This document shows, piece after piece, positions 52,334-59,415 of a stretch of 64,000 nucleotides of DNA. Position numbers and translations under genes: made by a program. Below the pieces are notes generated by a model, which saw only the letters and a program-made list of their open reading frames with translations, made no database searches and was not told the origin of the DNA. The first letter of the stretch is position 1; every line of letters begins with the position of its first letter. The DNA comes from Nitrosopumilus sp. (GTDB lineage Archaea; Thermoproteota; Nitrososphaeria; Nitrososphaerales; Nitrosopumilaceae): contig NZ_JAILWA010000003.1 in assembly GCF_025699255.1 (NCBI RefSeq), positions 62,001 to 126,000 on the forward strand, written 5' to 3'.

Positions 52334-53326
52334 ATGAAATTTTTATTTTACTCGTTAATCTTTGTATTTCTAACTTCATCATCCTTTGTTTATGCTGATG
52401 AATACATTATTGATATCCCATTAGGAGCATATAATCCTGAACTAAATACTGTAGCAGAAGTTTGGTATGATCCTCCTCAAATTTTTGTAACTGTGGATGA
52501 TACTATTACGTGGTACAATGATGATAAAGAAGGTCATACAGTAACAAGTGGAGAAGGTTCAGGACGATTTGGTTGGATGAGTGATAATTTTGGAAAATCA
52601 AACGGTATTTTTGATAGTGGTAGATTCATGCCAGGAGATTCTTGGTCATACAAATTTGAAGAGTCTGGAACATTTTCTTACTATTGCACCATTCATCCTT
52701 GGATGGAAGGAATTGTAGTTGTTGAAAAAGAAATTCCTGATTTCCCTCATGATGCAACAGGGAAAAAATTAGAATTTCCATTATTACAATATACACCAGA
52801 TAGAAGAATAGAAGTAAATCTAACATGGGATCCGCCCGTAATTAAAACTCATGAAAAAGTACAATTTGTTTATCAATTTTATGATCCACAAACAAATTCT
52901 AATTTAGCTGAAATGAAATATAATTTTGTTATATTTCAAAATGGTCAAGAAATATTTCGAGATGAAGGATTAAGTCAAATTGGTGGTGATTATAGAAATT
53001 TTGTTTTTAGCGAGTCAGGTTCTGTTATAATAAGAATAGAAGGAATTGAATCTCCTTCAATTTTTGCTGAGGAGAGCGTAACTGTTTCTGGAAATGTACA
53101 AAGTAAAGAACAACGTTCTGTAGATTTTACAGCTGCAGTATATGACAATCCAGAAAAATCATCTCATGAAACCTATCATACAAAACCAGCTCAAAGATTA
53201 ACGACATATTACGAATTAATGCTTATAATTATTCTAATTCCTGGTGTTATGTTCCTTGTAGCTTTATTTTGGTTAAAACAAAAACCAAAAATTAAAGATG
53301 ATACGCAAGGCGCTGTTAAAATCTAA
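52334..53326 (+). CDS. Membrane-anchored cupredoxin (intact type-1 copper site)
   Basis: A blue-copper electron-carrier type protein of 330 residues. A signal peptide (MKFLFYSLIFVFLTSSSFVY, from the ATG at 52334; a TTG at 52319 adds five residues) precedes a cupredoxin domain (about 45-135). All four ligands are there: His in EGHTV near 67, then Cys, His and Met in YYCTIHPWM near 117-124. A second beta domain (about 145-265) follows. A C-terminal helix (YELMLIIILIPGVMFLVALF) and basic tail anchor it. It probably carries electrons outside the membrane. Confidence 0.9.
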   Translation: MKFLFYSLIFVFLTSSSFVYADEYIIDIPLGAYNPELNTVAEVWYDPPQIFVTVDDTITWYNDDKEGHTVTSGEGSGRFGWMSDNFGKSNGIFDSGRFMPGDSWSYKFEESGTFSYYCTIHPWMEGIVVVEKEIPDFPHDATGKKLEFPLLQYTPDRRIEVNLTWDPPVIKTHEKVQFVYQFYDPQTNSNLAEMKYNFVIFQNGQEIFRDEGLSQIGGDYRNFVFSESGSVIIRIEGIESPSIFAEESVTVSGNVQSKEQRSVDFTAAVYDNPEKSSHETYHTKPAQRLTTYYELMLIIILIPGVMFLVALFWLKQKPKIKDDTQGAVKI

Positions 53327-53361
53327 AATAATAAAAAGAAATTAAAAATTGTTGAACTAAT

Positions 53362-53661
53362 CTAATCGATTAATTCAGTCCAACCTTTGACGAAGACTGA
53401 GTTCTTGTAGAGTGGAACTGGTTGTCCAACAGTAAAGTCCATTGGTCTCATCCAAAAGATTGCTTTTGTTGGGCATACACCGATGCATGCACCATCAGAA
53501 ATACATCTTTCTGGGTAGAAGACAAATGCTTTACCTCTCTTCCAGCCTTCAACTGGTTTTACTCTAAGGACATCTGGTCCAAGTGTGGTACAGATTTCTA
53601 CACATAGTGCACATCCGATACACATTTGTTCGCTGATGTCTGGAATAATTCCTACTGGCAT
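53362..53661 (-). CDS. Two-cluster [4Fe-4S] ferredoxin-like protein (99 aa)
   Basis: CIGCALCVEIC (C-x2-C-x2-C-x3-C) near residue 14-24 supplies one [4Fe-4S] site. CISDGACIGVCPTKAI near 53-68 supplies the second, with a longer spacing before the last Cys pairs. The C-terminus (MDFTVGQPVPLYKNSVFVKG) extends beyond the usual bacterial ferredoxin. A soluble electron carrier is likely. Upstream are twin AACGSCGTT elements (53719-53747) that may control it. Confidence 0.88.
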   Translation of the reverse strand: MPVGIIPDISEQMCIGCALCVEICTTLGPDVLRVKPVEGWKRGKAFVFYPERCISDGACIGVCPTKAIFWMRPMDFTVGQPVPLYKNSVFVKGWTELID

Positions 53662-53715
53662 AACAAAATTATTTCTTGATTTGGTCTTAATATAATTTGC
53701 CTAAAAATATGGTTC

Positions 53716-53748
53716 TATAACGGCGTTTGATATTTTATAACGCCGTTT
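53716..53748. promoter_or_regulatory. Twin AACGSCGTT elements, 20 bp apart
   Basis: TATAACGGCGTTT (53716-53728) and TATAACGCCGTTT (53736-53748) repeat at exactly 20 bp (two helical turns). Each core, AACGGCGTT or AACGCCGTT, is nearly palindromic, and the two are exact reverse complements of each other. They lie about 55-87 bp upstream of the ferredoxin start, just upstream of a TATA-like aaattatattaag on that strand. GC-rich cores stand out in this AT-rich genome. A dimeric or cooperative regulator site is likely. Confidence 0.6.
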
Positions 53749-53805
53749 CAAATTCTGATCGCTAGAAATAATCCTCAAAAATTCTCAGATTTATTTTAAG
53801 AATTT

Positions 53806-54384
53806 TTATGATATGTCTAGAGTTCTGAATAACAAACGGTTTTCATTTTTTTCAAGGAAAAATATACCTGTTTTTTCTGATTTTATGATATGTTTTCCCC
53901 CTGGAGATAATGCCCAACTATTGTTTTCTTTTTTCTTAGCCATTCCAGTTATCAAAATAGATGATTTACTATGATTTCCTAATGAAGATAATAACATTAT
54001 ACATGAATTAATGAATCTAGCAGATTCTAAATTTTCAAACACATTGTATGCACCATTAAACGAATCAATTATCACCAAAAATCTTTCTTTTGATACTTTG
54101 GAAATAATTTCTGATAATTTTTTTTCCCAATTTGTTCTATTTGGATAAAAAATAGTCACATTATCTTTTTTTTGAATCATCCCAGATTCAACATATCCAG
54201 TATACAGTAAATCCATATCAATAACAATTATGGGATCCTCAGTTGAATTAATTAATCTGTAAAGAAATTCCATTTTATGAAACGGTTTTGAACATAATAC
54301 AATGTTGGGATTATTTTGTTCAAATTTCATTTGAATCTGAGTTAAATCATTCTCTACTATTTGCTCAGGATTTTTATCCAACAC
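53806..54384 (-). CDS. RecA/KaiC-like protein lacking Walker A (192 aa)
   Basis: A 192-residue soluble protein whose IIVIDMDLLYTG and RFLVIIDSFNGAYN segments are spaced like strands of a RecA-type ATPase (the second resembling Walker B). The expected P-loop is replaced by VLCSKPFHKMEFLYRL, so ATP hydrolysis is unlikely. Such degenerate RecA-fold proteins often act in complexes. It is divergent from the class V aminotransferase-like gene by 26 bp. Family placement is tentative. Confidence 0.55.
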   Translation of the reverse strand: MLDKNPEQIVENDLTQIQMKFEQNNPNIVLCSKPFHKMEFLYRLINSTEDPIIVIDMDLLYTGYVESGMIQKKDNVTIFYPNRTNWEKKLSEIISKVSKERFLVIIDSFNGAYNVFENLESARFINSCIMLLSSLGNHSKSSILITGMAKKKENNSWALSPGGKHIIKSEKTGIFFLEKNENRLLFRTLDIS

Positions 54385-54410
54385 TACTTTAAGATTTTAC
54401 AGATATAATA

Positions 54411-55562
54411 ATGAATTTAGCAACAAAAGATTTCTCAGATGATTTTCCAGCATCAGATAAAATCTATCTAAACAATGCCTCTGTATCTCTAATGCCTACT
54501 CAAAGTATTGAAGCAATGAAAGAATTTCTTATTTCATACAACTCTATTGGTCCTGATTCTAAAGAATCTGAACCCTTTGTTACCGAAAAACTACAAAATG
54601 TTAGAAAAACAATAGCAAAAATAATTTCTTGCCAACCTGATGAAATTATTCTCACACAAAGTACAACTGATGGAATAAACTTTGTAGCAAATGGATTAAC
54701 TTTTGATAATGATTCTAACATAATTATTCGTGGAATGACTCATGAACATCATGCTAATTTTTATCCTTGGATAAAATTAAAAGAGAAAATCACAATACAA
54801 AATCTTCCTATTGATGAAAATGGATTTTTTCGATTAGATGATTTAGAATCTCTTGTAAATGAAAATACAAAATTGGTTGCACTAAGTCATGCATTGTATA
54901 ATACAGGTTCAATTTTACCTGTAGAAGAAATAGGAAAAGTTCTTGAAAATAACGTTCCATTTTTTATTGATAGTGCGCAAACTATTGGTTGTATTGGAGA
55001 TGTTGATGTATCAAAAACAAAATGTGATTTTATGTCATTTAATGGCTCTAAGTGGCTTTGTGGTCCAATGGGAACGGGATTATTCTATTGTAATAGAAAG
55101 TCGAGTGAATTATTAGAACCAAAAACAATTGGTGGTGAATCTGCAATCATTTACGACGACTCAAAACTTGCCTTTAAGGAATTACCAGATAAATTTCAAA
55201 CAGGCTTTAGAAATTATGTAGGAATTGTCGGATTAGCATCATCTGCAAACTATATGCTTGATCTTGGAATGAATAATATTCGTGAAAAAAATCAATATCT
55301 TTCTAATTTATTTAGAGAAGAATTATCAAAAATCCCAAATATTATTTTGTATGGTCCTGATGATCAAAATCTGAGAACCAGTATTATTTCATTTAATATC
55401 AAAGGATATGATTCACAAGAAGTTGTGGATAAATTAGAAAAACAAAATATCATTTTAGCTGTAAGAGAAATCATGGATCAAAAAATTGTACGAGCATCTC
55501 CACACTTTTTCAATTCTGAATCTCAAATGCTTGAAGTAATTTCTGCAATAAAGAAATTATAG
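54411..55562 (+). CDS. Class V aminotransferase-fold PLP enzyme (desulfurase-like)
   Basis: A 383-residue PLP enzyme. IYLNNASVSLMP at the start, TQSTTDGINFVANGL, PFFIDSAQTIGCIGDVD (pyridine Asp) and SFNGSKWLCGPMGTG (Schiff-base Lys near residue 223) match SufS/Csd/IscS-type proteins. The active-site loop normally reading R-x-G-H-H-C-A is shortened: AVREIMDQKIVRASPHFFN has no Cys. So cysteine desulfurase activity is doubtful; an epimerase, lyase or kynureninase-like function is possible. It overlaps the convergent Lrp-like gene by 6 bp. Confidence 0.8.
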   Translation: MNLATKDFSDDFPASDKIYLNNASVSLMPTQSIEAMKEFLISYNSIGPDSKESEPFVTEKLQNVRKTIAKIISCQPDEIILTQSTTDGINFVANGLTFDNDSNIIIRGMTHEHHANFYPWIKLKEKITIQNLPIDENGFFRLDDLESLVNENTKLVALSHALYNTGSILPVEEIGKVLENNVPFFIDSAQTIGCIGDVDVSKTKCDFMSFNGSKWLCGPMGTGLFYCNRKSSELLEPKTIGGESAIIYDDSKLAFKELPDKFQTGFRNYVGIVGLASSANYMLDLGMNNIREKNQYLSNLFREELSKIPNIILYGPDDQNLRTSIISFNIKGYDSQEVVDKLEKQNIILAVREIMDQKIVRASPHFFNSESQMLEVISAIKKL

Positions 55563-55829
55563 ATTTTCTTGCTCTTCAATAACCATCATTGTTAGTGTCG
55601 ATTGAACTTTACTGATTTTTCTAACTTTGTTGGTGATTATTGCACGTAGTTTTTCAGCATCATCTGATGATAATTTCAAGACAATGTCATAAACTCCATA
55701 CACTCCTTGAACCTCAAATTTGACATTTTCTTCAACAAGAATTTGTTTTACTTCATTGATTATTGATTCGTCTGATCCTAAATCAGAATTCAATAGAACA
55801 TATGCTGTAGGCACAAGGGGTTTTTTCAT
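55557..55829 (-). CDS. Lrp/AsnC ligand-binding domain (stand-alone RAM)
   Basis: A 90-residue protein with the beta-alpha-beta-beta-alpha-beta order of the Lrp/AsnC effector domain: AYVLLNSDLGSDESIINEVK, VYGVYDIVLKLSSDDAEKLR and ISKVQSTLTMMVIEE. No DNA-binding helix-turn-helix is present. Such stand-alone RAM domains can oligomerise with full Lrp regulators or bind amino acids. It lies between a PLP enzyme and a cyclase-family gene. Confidence 0.85.
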   Translation of the reverse strand: MKKPLVPTAYVLLNSDLGSDESIINEVKQILVEENVKFEVQGVYGVYDIVLKLSSDDAEKLRAIITNKVRKISKVQSTLTMMVIEEQENL

Positions 55830-55890
55830 CAGACAGTATTTAACCTTTCATTGTTAAAAAACTGATTAATCCCCATTACATTATGTTGAT

Positions 55891-56532
55891 GTGAAAGCTA
55901 TAGATTTGTCACTTACAATATCTGAATCTATTCCAAGTTTTCCAGGTTCTCCCACACCACAATTCATTGATTGGTCAGATATCAAAAAAGATGGATATAA
56001 TCTTGAGTTGTTATTTCTGAGTTCTCATACAGGTACACATCTTGATGCACCATATCATTTTGTAAAAAATGGTTTAAAAATAAACCAAATTCCTCTTGAA
56101 AGATTGATTGGAAGAGGTATTTTGGTCAAACTCAAAAAATCAAACAATACTCCTATCACAAAATCTGATATTACAACATTTGAAAAAAATAATGGCAAAA
56201 TACCAAATCATTCATCGATTTTTTTCTATACTGAATGGCAAAAAAATCTAAAAAAACAAAACTACTTTACTGAAAATCCTGGATTGGATAAATCATCTGC
56301 AAAATATCTTGTATCAAAAAAAATTAATCTTGTTGGAATTGATTCTCCAAGTATAGATCTTGGAAAAGATGAATCGTTTAGTGTTCATCACATTTTTTCA
56401 AAAAATAATATTCTTATCGTTGAAAATCTAGCAAACTTGAATAAAATAAACTCAAAAGAATTTACTTTTACAATTCTTCCATTAAAACTAAAAGATGCTA
56501 CAGGTTCGCCTGTTCGTGCAGTAGCATCTTAA
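55891..56532 (+). CDS. Cyclase-family hydrolase (kynurenine formamidase-like)
   Basis: A 213-residue metal hydrolase with GTG start. SSHTGTHLDAPYHFVKNG near residues 45-62 is the H-x-G-T-H-x-D metal motif of the KynB/cyclase family. DLSLTISESIPSFPGSPTP opens the fold, and NLVGIDSPSID plus VHHIFSKNNILIVENL complete the remaining metal and active-site signatures. Members hydrolyse N-formylkynurenine or cyclise polyketides and other amides; the archaeal substrate is unknown. It may be linked to the PLP enzyme at 54411. Confidence 0.85.
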   Translation: MKAIDLSLTISESIPSFPGSPTPQFIDWSDIKKDGYNLELLFLSSHTGTHLDAPYHFVKNGLKINQIPLERLIGRGILVKLKKSNNTPITKSDITTFEKNNGKIPNHSSIFFYTEWQKNLKKQNYFTENPGLDKSSAKYLVSKKINLVGIDSPSIDLGKDESFSVHHIFSKNNILIVENLANLNKINSKEFTFTILPLKLKDATGSPVRAVAS

Positions 56533-56577
56533 TTTGATTTAGCAATACTAAAAATATAGAATCAATCTAATGATTTT

Positions 56578-57072
56578 ATGAGTAAACCTGGGAATATCTG
56601 GAGAAAGGTTCATGGAAAAATTACAAAGAAACCAACAAATTTTTCATGGCTAATTGAAGAGAAACTAGCAGGCTCTGGTATACCAACTAGTTATGATGAA
56701 TTTGATTGGTTACTAAATCAAGGAGTAAAATCAATTGTTACAATGACTGAACAATCGTTACCTGATGATTGGGTACAAAATATTGGATATTTGCATGTAC
56801 CAACACCTGACTTGACAGCTCCTGATATGGATAGAATAGATTCTGCAGTGGATTTCATACATGAACAAATTAAAAACGAACAAGCTGTAATGGTTCACTG
56901 TGCAGCTGGAATGGGTAGAGCAGGAACAATACTTGCATGTTATTTTATCAAATATCAAAAATATTCAGCAGATGATGCAATTAAAAAAATTAGAAATGAA
57001 AGACCTGGTTCAATTCAATCTGAAGTACAAGAACTAGCTATTGGATTTTATGAAAAACATGTGAGAAATTAG
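56578..57072 (+). CDS. Dual-specificity protein phosphatase family protein
   Basis: A 164-residue tyrosine/dual-specificity phosphatase-type protein. The P-loop MVHCAAGMGRAGTILA (H-C-x5-R, Cys near residue 107) and an upstream general-acid Asp in VPTPDLTAPD are kept. IRNERPGSIQSEVQE is typical of the archaeal/plant DSP subgroup. It may dephosphorylate proteins or phosphoinositide-like substrates; the target is unknown. Converges on a pair of tiny paralogous genes 1 bp away. Confidence 0.88.
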   Translation: MSKPGNIWRKVHGKITKKPTNFSWLIEEKLAGSGIPTSYDEFDWLLNQGVKSIVTMTEQSLPDDWVQNIGYLHVPTPDLTAPDMDRIDSAVDFIHEQIKNEQAVMVHCAAGMGRAGTILACYFIKYQKYSADDAIKKIRNERPGSIQSEVQELAIGFYEKHVRN

Positions 57073-57073
57073 T

Positions 57074-57220
57074 TTAAACAAATTCTGAAACTAATTTTCC
57101 ATCTACTACTTTAATTTTCAAGGTTTTATCTTCTTGAAAAAATAAAGTTAATCCACCATCTGAATCAGGATCTTCGACTTTGACAAGTTCTAGCATTTTA
57201 ATTCCATCAAATTTATCCAT
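57074..57220 (-). CDS. Tiny paralogue B (48 aa)
   Basis: ATG at 57218-57220, TAA at 57074-57076. The 48-residue product, beginning MDKFDGIKMLELVKVEDPD, has the pattern DG, LxxV/E, D/E-GG-(L/I)-T-x-x-F, then I-K-x-V-D-G-K, which the neighbouring 50-residue gene shares. It looks like a four-strand beta sheet. No family recognised. It is the third gene of a minus-strand set headed by the gene at 57950. Confidence 0.65.
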   Translation of the reverse strand: MDKFDGIKMLELVKVEDPDSDGGLTLFFQEDKTLKIKVVDGKLVSEFV

Positions 57221-57229
57221 TCATTTCAC

Positions 57230-57382
57230 CTATTCTGGGATTGATACGGTCTCAATTTTTCCATCAACTGCTTTGATGAACATAAACCTGTTATCTTTGA
57301 AGATAAAAGTAATTCCTCCCTCTTTATCAGGTTCTTCAACTTCAAGTATTGGTTGTCCTAGCAGACCATCATATTTTGCCAT
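57230..57382 (-). CDS. Tiny paralogue A (50 aa)
   Basis: ATG at 57380-57382, TAG at 57230-57232. The product begins MAKYDGLLGQPILEVEEPDK and continues with GGITFIFKDNRFMFIKAVDG. Aligned with the 48-residue copy it shares DG, VE-(D/E)-PD, GG-T-x-x-F and K-x-VDGK, so a tandem duplication is likely. The start lies 31 bp after the stop of the upstream 178-residue gene on the same strand. Function unknown; small beta-barrel or sheet. Confidence 0.65.
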   Translation of the reverse strand: MAKYDGLLGQPILEVEEPDKEGGITFIFKDNRFMFIKAVDGKIETVSIPE

Positions 57383-57413
57383 TAATAATTACCCAAAAAA
57401 GTTCCTTATATCC

Positions 57414-57950
57414 CTAATTGATTGTAATCTCAATTTCACTAGAATTGTTTTTTACACTTCCAGTTTCCGTATAATCGTGTTTTTGCCAAGATGCAAAAGC
57501 TTCTGCTCCAATCTTATGTTTACCTGGTCCTAAATCTGATGCTTTGAAAACAAATTTTTCGTTAAAATCAAACAATTCTTGTCTAACTTCTTCTTCTGAT
57601 AATCTGATAAATGGCTCAAAATTTTTAGCTACTTGAACCCAAATTCGTCTGTCTTTCATTGGGTTAACCAGTTTTGGATTTCTTGTCCAAAAAATGGATG
57701 CCTTTCGGTATGTATCAATAGTTCTGCCTAATTCCTTCTTTCTGAATCCTCCTGACGTCAATTTGATACCATATTTCATTTTAAATGAAACATCATTGTT
57801 ATTGTACGCTTTAGTCCAATTAGCCTCATTGAAGGCATTTCTAATGTCTCCTTCTACTGAAAATTGGACATTTATCTCAACATTTTCATCCGATGAGTAC
57901 TCATCCTTTGATTTTACTAACTCGATCGCTGAAATCCTGCTTTCTCCCAT
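57414..57950 (-). CDS. Hypothetical beta-rich protein (178 aa)
   Basis: A soluble 178-residue protein of mainly beta structure. VEINVQFSVEGDIRNAFNEA, SIFWTRNPKLVNPMKDRRIW and KFVFKASDLGPGKHKIGAEA recall a beta-sandwich of the kind seen in carbohydrate-binding or arrestin-like folds, but no family is recognised. The last line, with GPGKHKIGAEAFASW, resembles an Ig-like domain end. It precedes two tiny paralogues on the same strand. It is divergent from rpoL. Confidence 0.55.
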   Translation of the reverse strand: MGESRISAIELVKSKDEYSSDENVEINVQFSVEGDIRNAFNEANWTKAYNNNDVSFKMKYGIKLTSGGFRKKELGRTIDTYRKASIFWTRNPKLVNPMKDRRIWVQVAKNFEPFIRLSEEEVRQELFDFNEKFVFKASDLGPGKHKIGAEAFASWQKHDYTETGSVKNNSSEIEITIN

Positions 57951-57966
57951 TTTACCCGCTCATAAT

Positions 57967-57977
57967 GATTTATATCC
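57967..57977 (+). promoter_or_regulatory. TATA-like element of rpoL operon
   Basis: gatttatatcc is centred about 30 bp before the rpoL ATG at 58002; plausible promoter for the rpoL-tfs-pcna set. Confidence 0.45.
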
Positions 57978-58001
57978 GCAATAAGTGCTTTTTCTGAATA
58001 C

Positions 58002-58280
58002 ATGAACGCACAAGTGATCAGTTCTGAGCCTAAAGAAATCAGCCTTTCAATCACTGAAACTGATATAGGAATTTTGTACATTATTCAACACGAACTCCTA
58101 AAAGCATCAAATATCGATTTTGCAGGTGTAATTGTAAAACATCCTCTTACCAATGAATGTTGGATGAGAATTAATTCAAGTTCAAAACCACTCGGTGAAA
58201 TTAAAAAAGCAACCGATTCAGCAATCAAAATGGCTGAAGAGTTCAAACAACTATTCCATTCTAAAATTAAGGTAAATTAG
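58002..58280 (+). CDS. rpoL: RNA polymerase subunit L (Rpb11/AlphaC-like)
   Basis: A 92-residue subunit that pairs with RpoD to assemble RNA polymerase. EPKEISLSITETDIGILYII, then HELLKASNIDFAGVIVKHPL and the long C-terminal helix (GEIKKATDSAIKMAEEFKQL) match archaeal RpoL/eukaryotic Rpb11. It leads an informational cluster: tfs starts 1 bp later and pcna follows. Confidence 0.92.
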   Translation: MNAQVISSEPKEISLSITETDIGILYIIQHELLKASNIDFAGVIVKHPLTNECWMRINSSSKPLGEIKKATDSAIKMAEEFKQLFHSKIKVN

Positions 58281-58281
58281 A

Positions 58282-58599
58282 TTGAAATTTTGCCCCAAAT
58301 GTGAGGTCAAATTAAAAAATAATGGTTCAGGCCTTCAATGTTCTAAATGTGGATATACTGAAGGAGGAGAATCAAAACCTACAAAAAAAATTCTCACTGA
58401 AGAAGAACCAGATTTCTCACTATTAGCTTTTGAAGGAAATGAAGGAGAAGAAACCAATCCAACAGTGAAAATTGATTGTGAAAAATGTGGACATGATGAA
58501 GCAGTTGGTTGGATGTTCCAAACAAGAAGTGCAGATGAACCCACAACTAGATTTTATCGATGTCAGAAATGTAAATACACCTGGCGTGATTACACATAA
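58282..58599 (+). CDS. tfs: Transcription factor S (TFS/TFIIS-like)
   Basis: A 105-residue cleavage-stimulating factor. The N-terminal zinc ribbon is FCPKCEVKL to QCSKCGYTE. The C-terminal ribbon is DCEKCGHDEAVGW to RCQKCKYTW, with the acidic tip RSADEPTTRF that reaches the polymerase active site (D-E pair kept). Start TTG 1 bp after rpoL. Two zinc ribbons and the DE pair are fully typical. Confidence 0.93.
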   Translation: MKFCPKCEVKLKNNGSGLQCSKCGYTEGGESKPTKKILTEEEPDFSLLAFEGNEGEETNPTVKIDCEKCGHDEAVGWMFQTRSADEPTTRFYRCQKCKYTWRDYT

Positions 58600-58633
58600 C
58601 GTTTAACTTGTACTTATAGAGAAGAAAATTGAT

Positions 58634-59380
58634 TTGACTTTTGGAGCAAAAACCAGTGGATCAGATGATCTAAAAGCCATTATTTCTGCAATTTCTACAC
58701 TTGTTGAAGAAGCAACTTTTGTAGCTACTGCAGAAGGAATAACTTTCAGAGGAATGGATCCATCTCATGTTGCCTTAATTGACATATCTTGGCCAAATTC
58801 TGCATTTGAAAAATACGAATGTGATAGTGATATTAAATTTGGTGTAAGAATAGATGAATTTTCCAAACTTATCAAAAGAGCTGACAAAAAAGACAGCATA
58901 GAGATTAGTATCTCAGAACAAAACATGTTACTTGTAACAGTTGGAAAAAATAAAAAATACAAAATGCGTTTAATTGAAAGTTCTGCAACTGATACTCCTT
59001 TACCAAAAATACCTTATGACTCAAAAATAATTTTGACTTCTTCTAAATTTGATAAAATCCTAGGAGATGTACAAGTTGTATCTGATTATCTCACAATCAA
59101 CACATCTGATTCAAAGGGAGACTTTTCTGGAAAAGGAGATTCAGGAGAAGTAGTGATTGATTTAGATAAAGAAGATAAAGAAATTGAAGAAATTTCTTCA
59201 AAAGAAGATAGTGTAGGTACTTACAGTCTTGAATATCTTAATCCAGTTGTAAAAGCAGTAGGTTCCAACGCAGGCTCAATAACATGTGAATTTTCAAGCG
59301 CAAAACCTCTTAGAATTGAGTTTAAAGTAGCAAATATTGGTAGAATTCACTTTTACCTGGCTCCACGCGTAGAAAGTTAA
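58634..59380 (+). CDS. pcn: PCNA sliding clamp
   Basis: A 248-residue clamp subunit with TTG start. It tethers polymerase D, ligase and nucleases to DNA. EEATFVATAEGITFRGMDPS opens the fold, FSKLIKRADKKDSIEIS follows, the interdomain loop is SSATDTPLPKIP, and the end (LRIEFKVANIGRIHFYLAPR) matches archaeal PCNA. It lies downstream of tfs with 34 bp spacing and upstream of the aspartate kinase gene. Confidence 0.95.
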   Translation: MTFGAKTSGSDDLKAIISAISTLVEEATFVATAEGITFRGMDPSHVALIDISWPNSAFEKYECDSDIKFGVRIDEFSKLIKRADKKDSIEISISEQNMLLVTVGKNKKYKMRLIESSATDTPLPKIPYDSKIILTSSKFDKILGDVQVVSDYLTINTSDSKGDFSGKGDSGEVVIDLDKEDKEIEEISSKEDSVGTYSLEYLNPVVKAVGSNAGSITCEFSSAKPLRIEFKVANIGRIHFYLAPRVES

Positions 59381-59415
59381 AGCATTTAAAGATTAACTAA
59401 TTCAGGTATTTTGAA

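Noticed and set aside
53806-54384. Possible active KaiC/RadA ATPase
   Set aside because: The P-loop is absent, so an active ATPase assignment is not supported; only a degenerate RecA-like fold is proposed.
57180-57533. Plus-strand frame of 117 codons opposite the tiny paralogues
   Set aside because: The minus-strand frames are paralogous to each other with shared residues; the plus-strand frame is Ser/Ile-rich with no motif and runs into the 178-aa gene.
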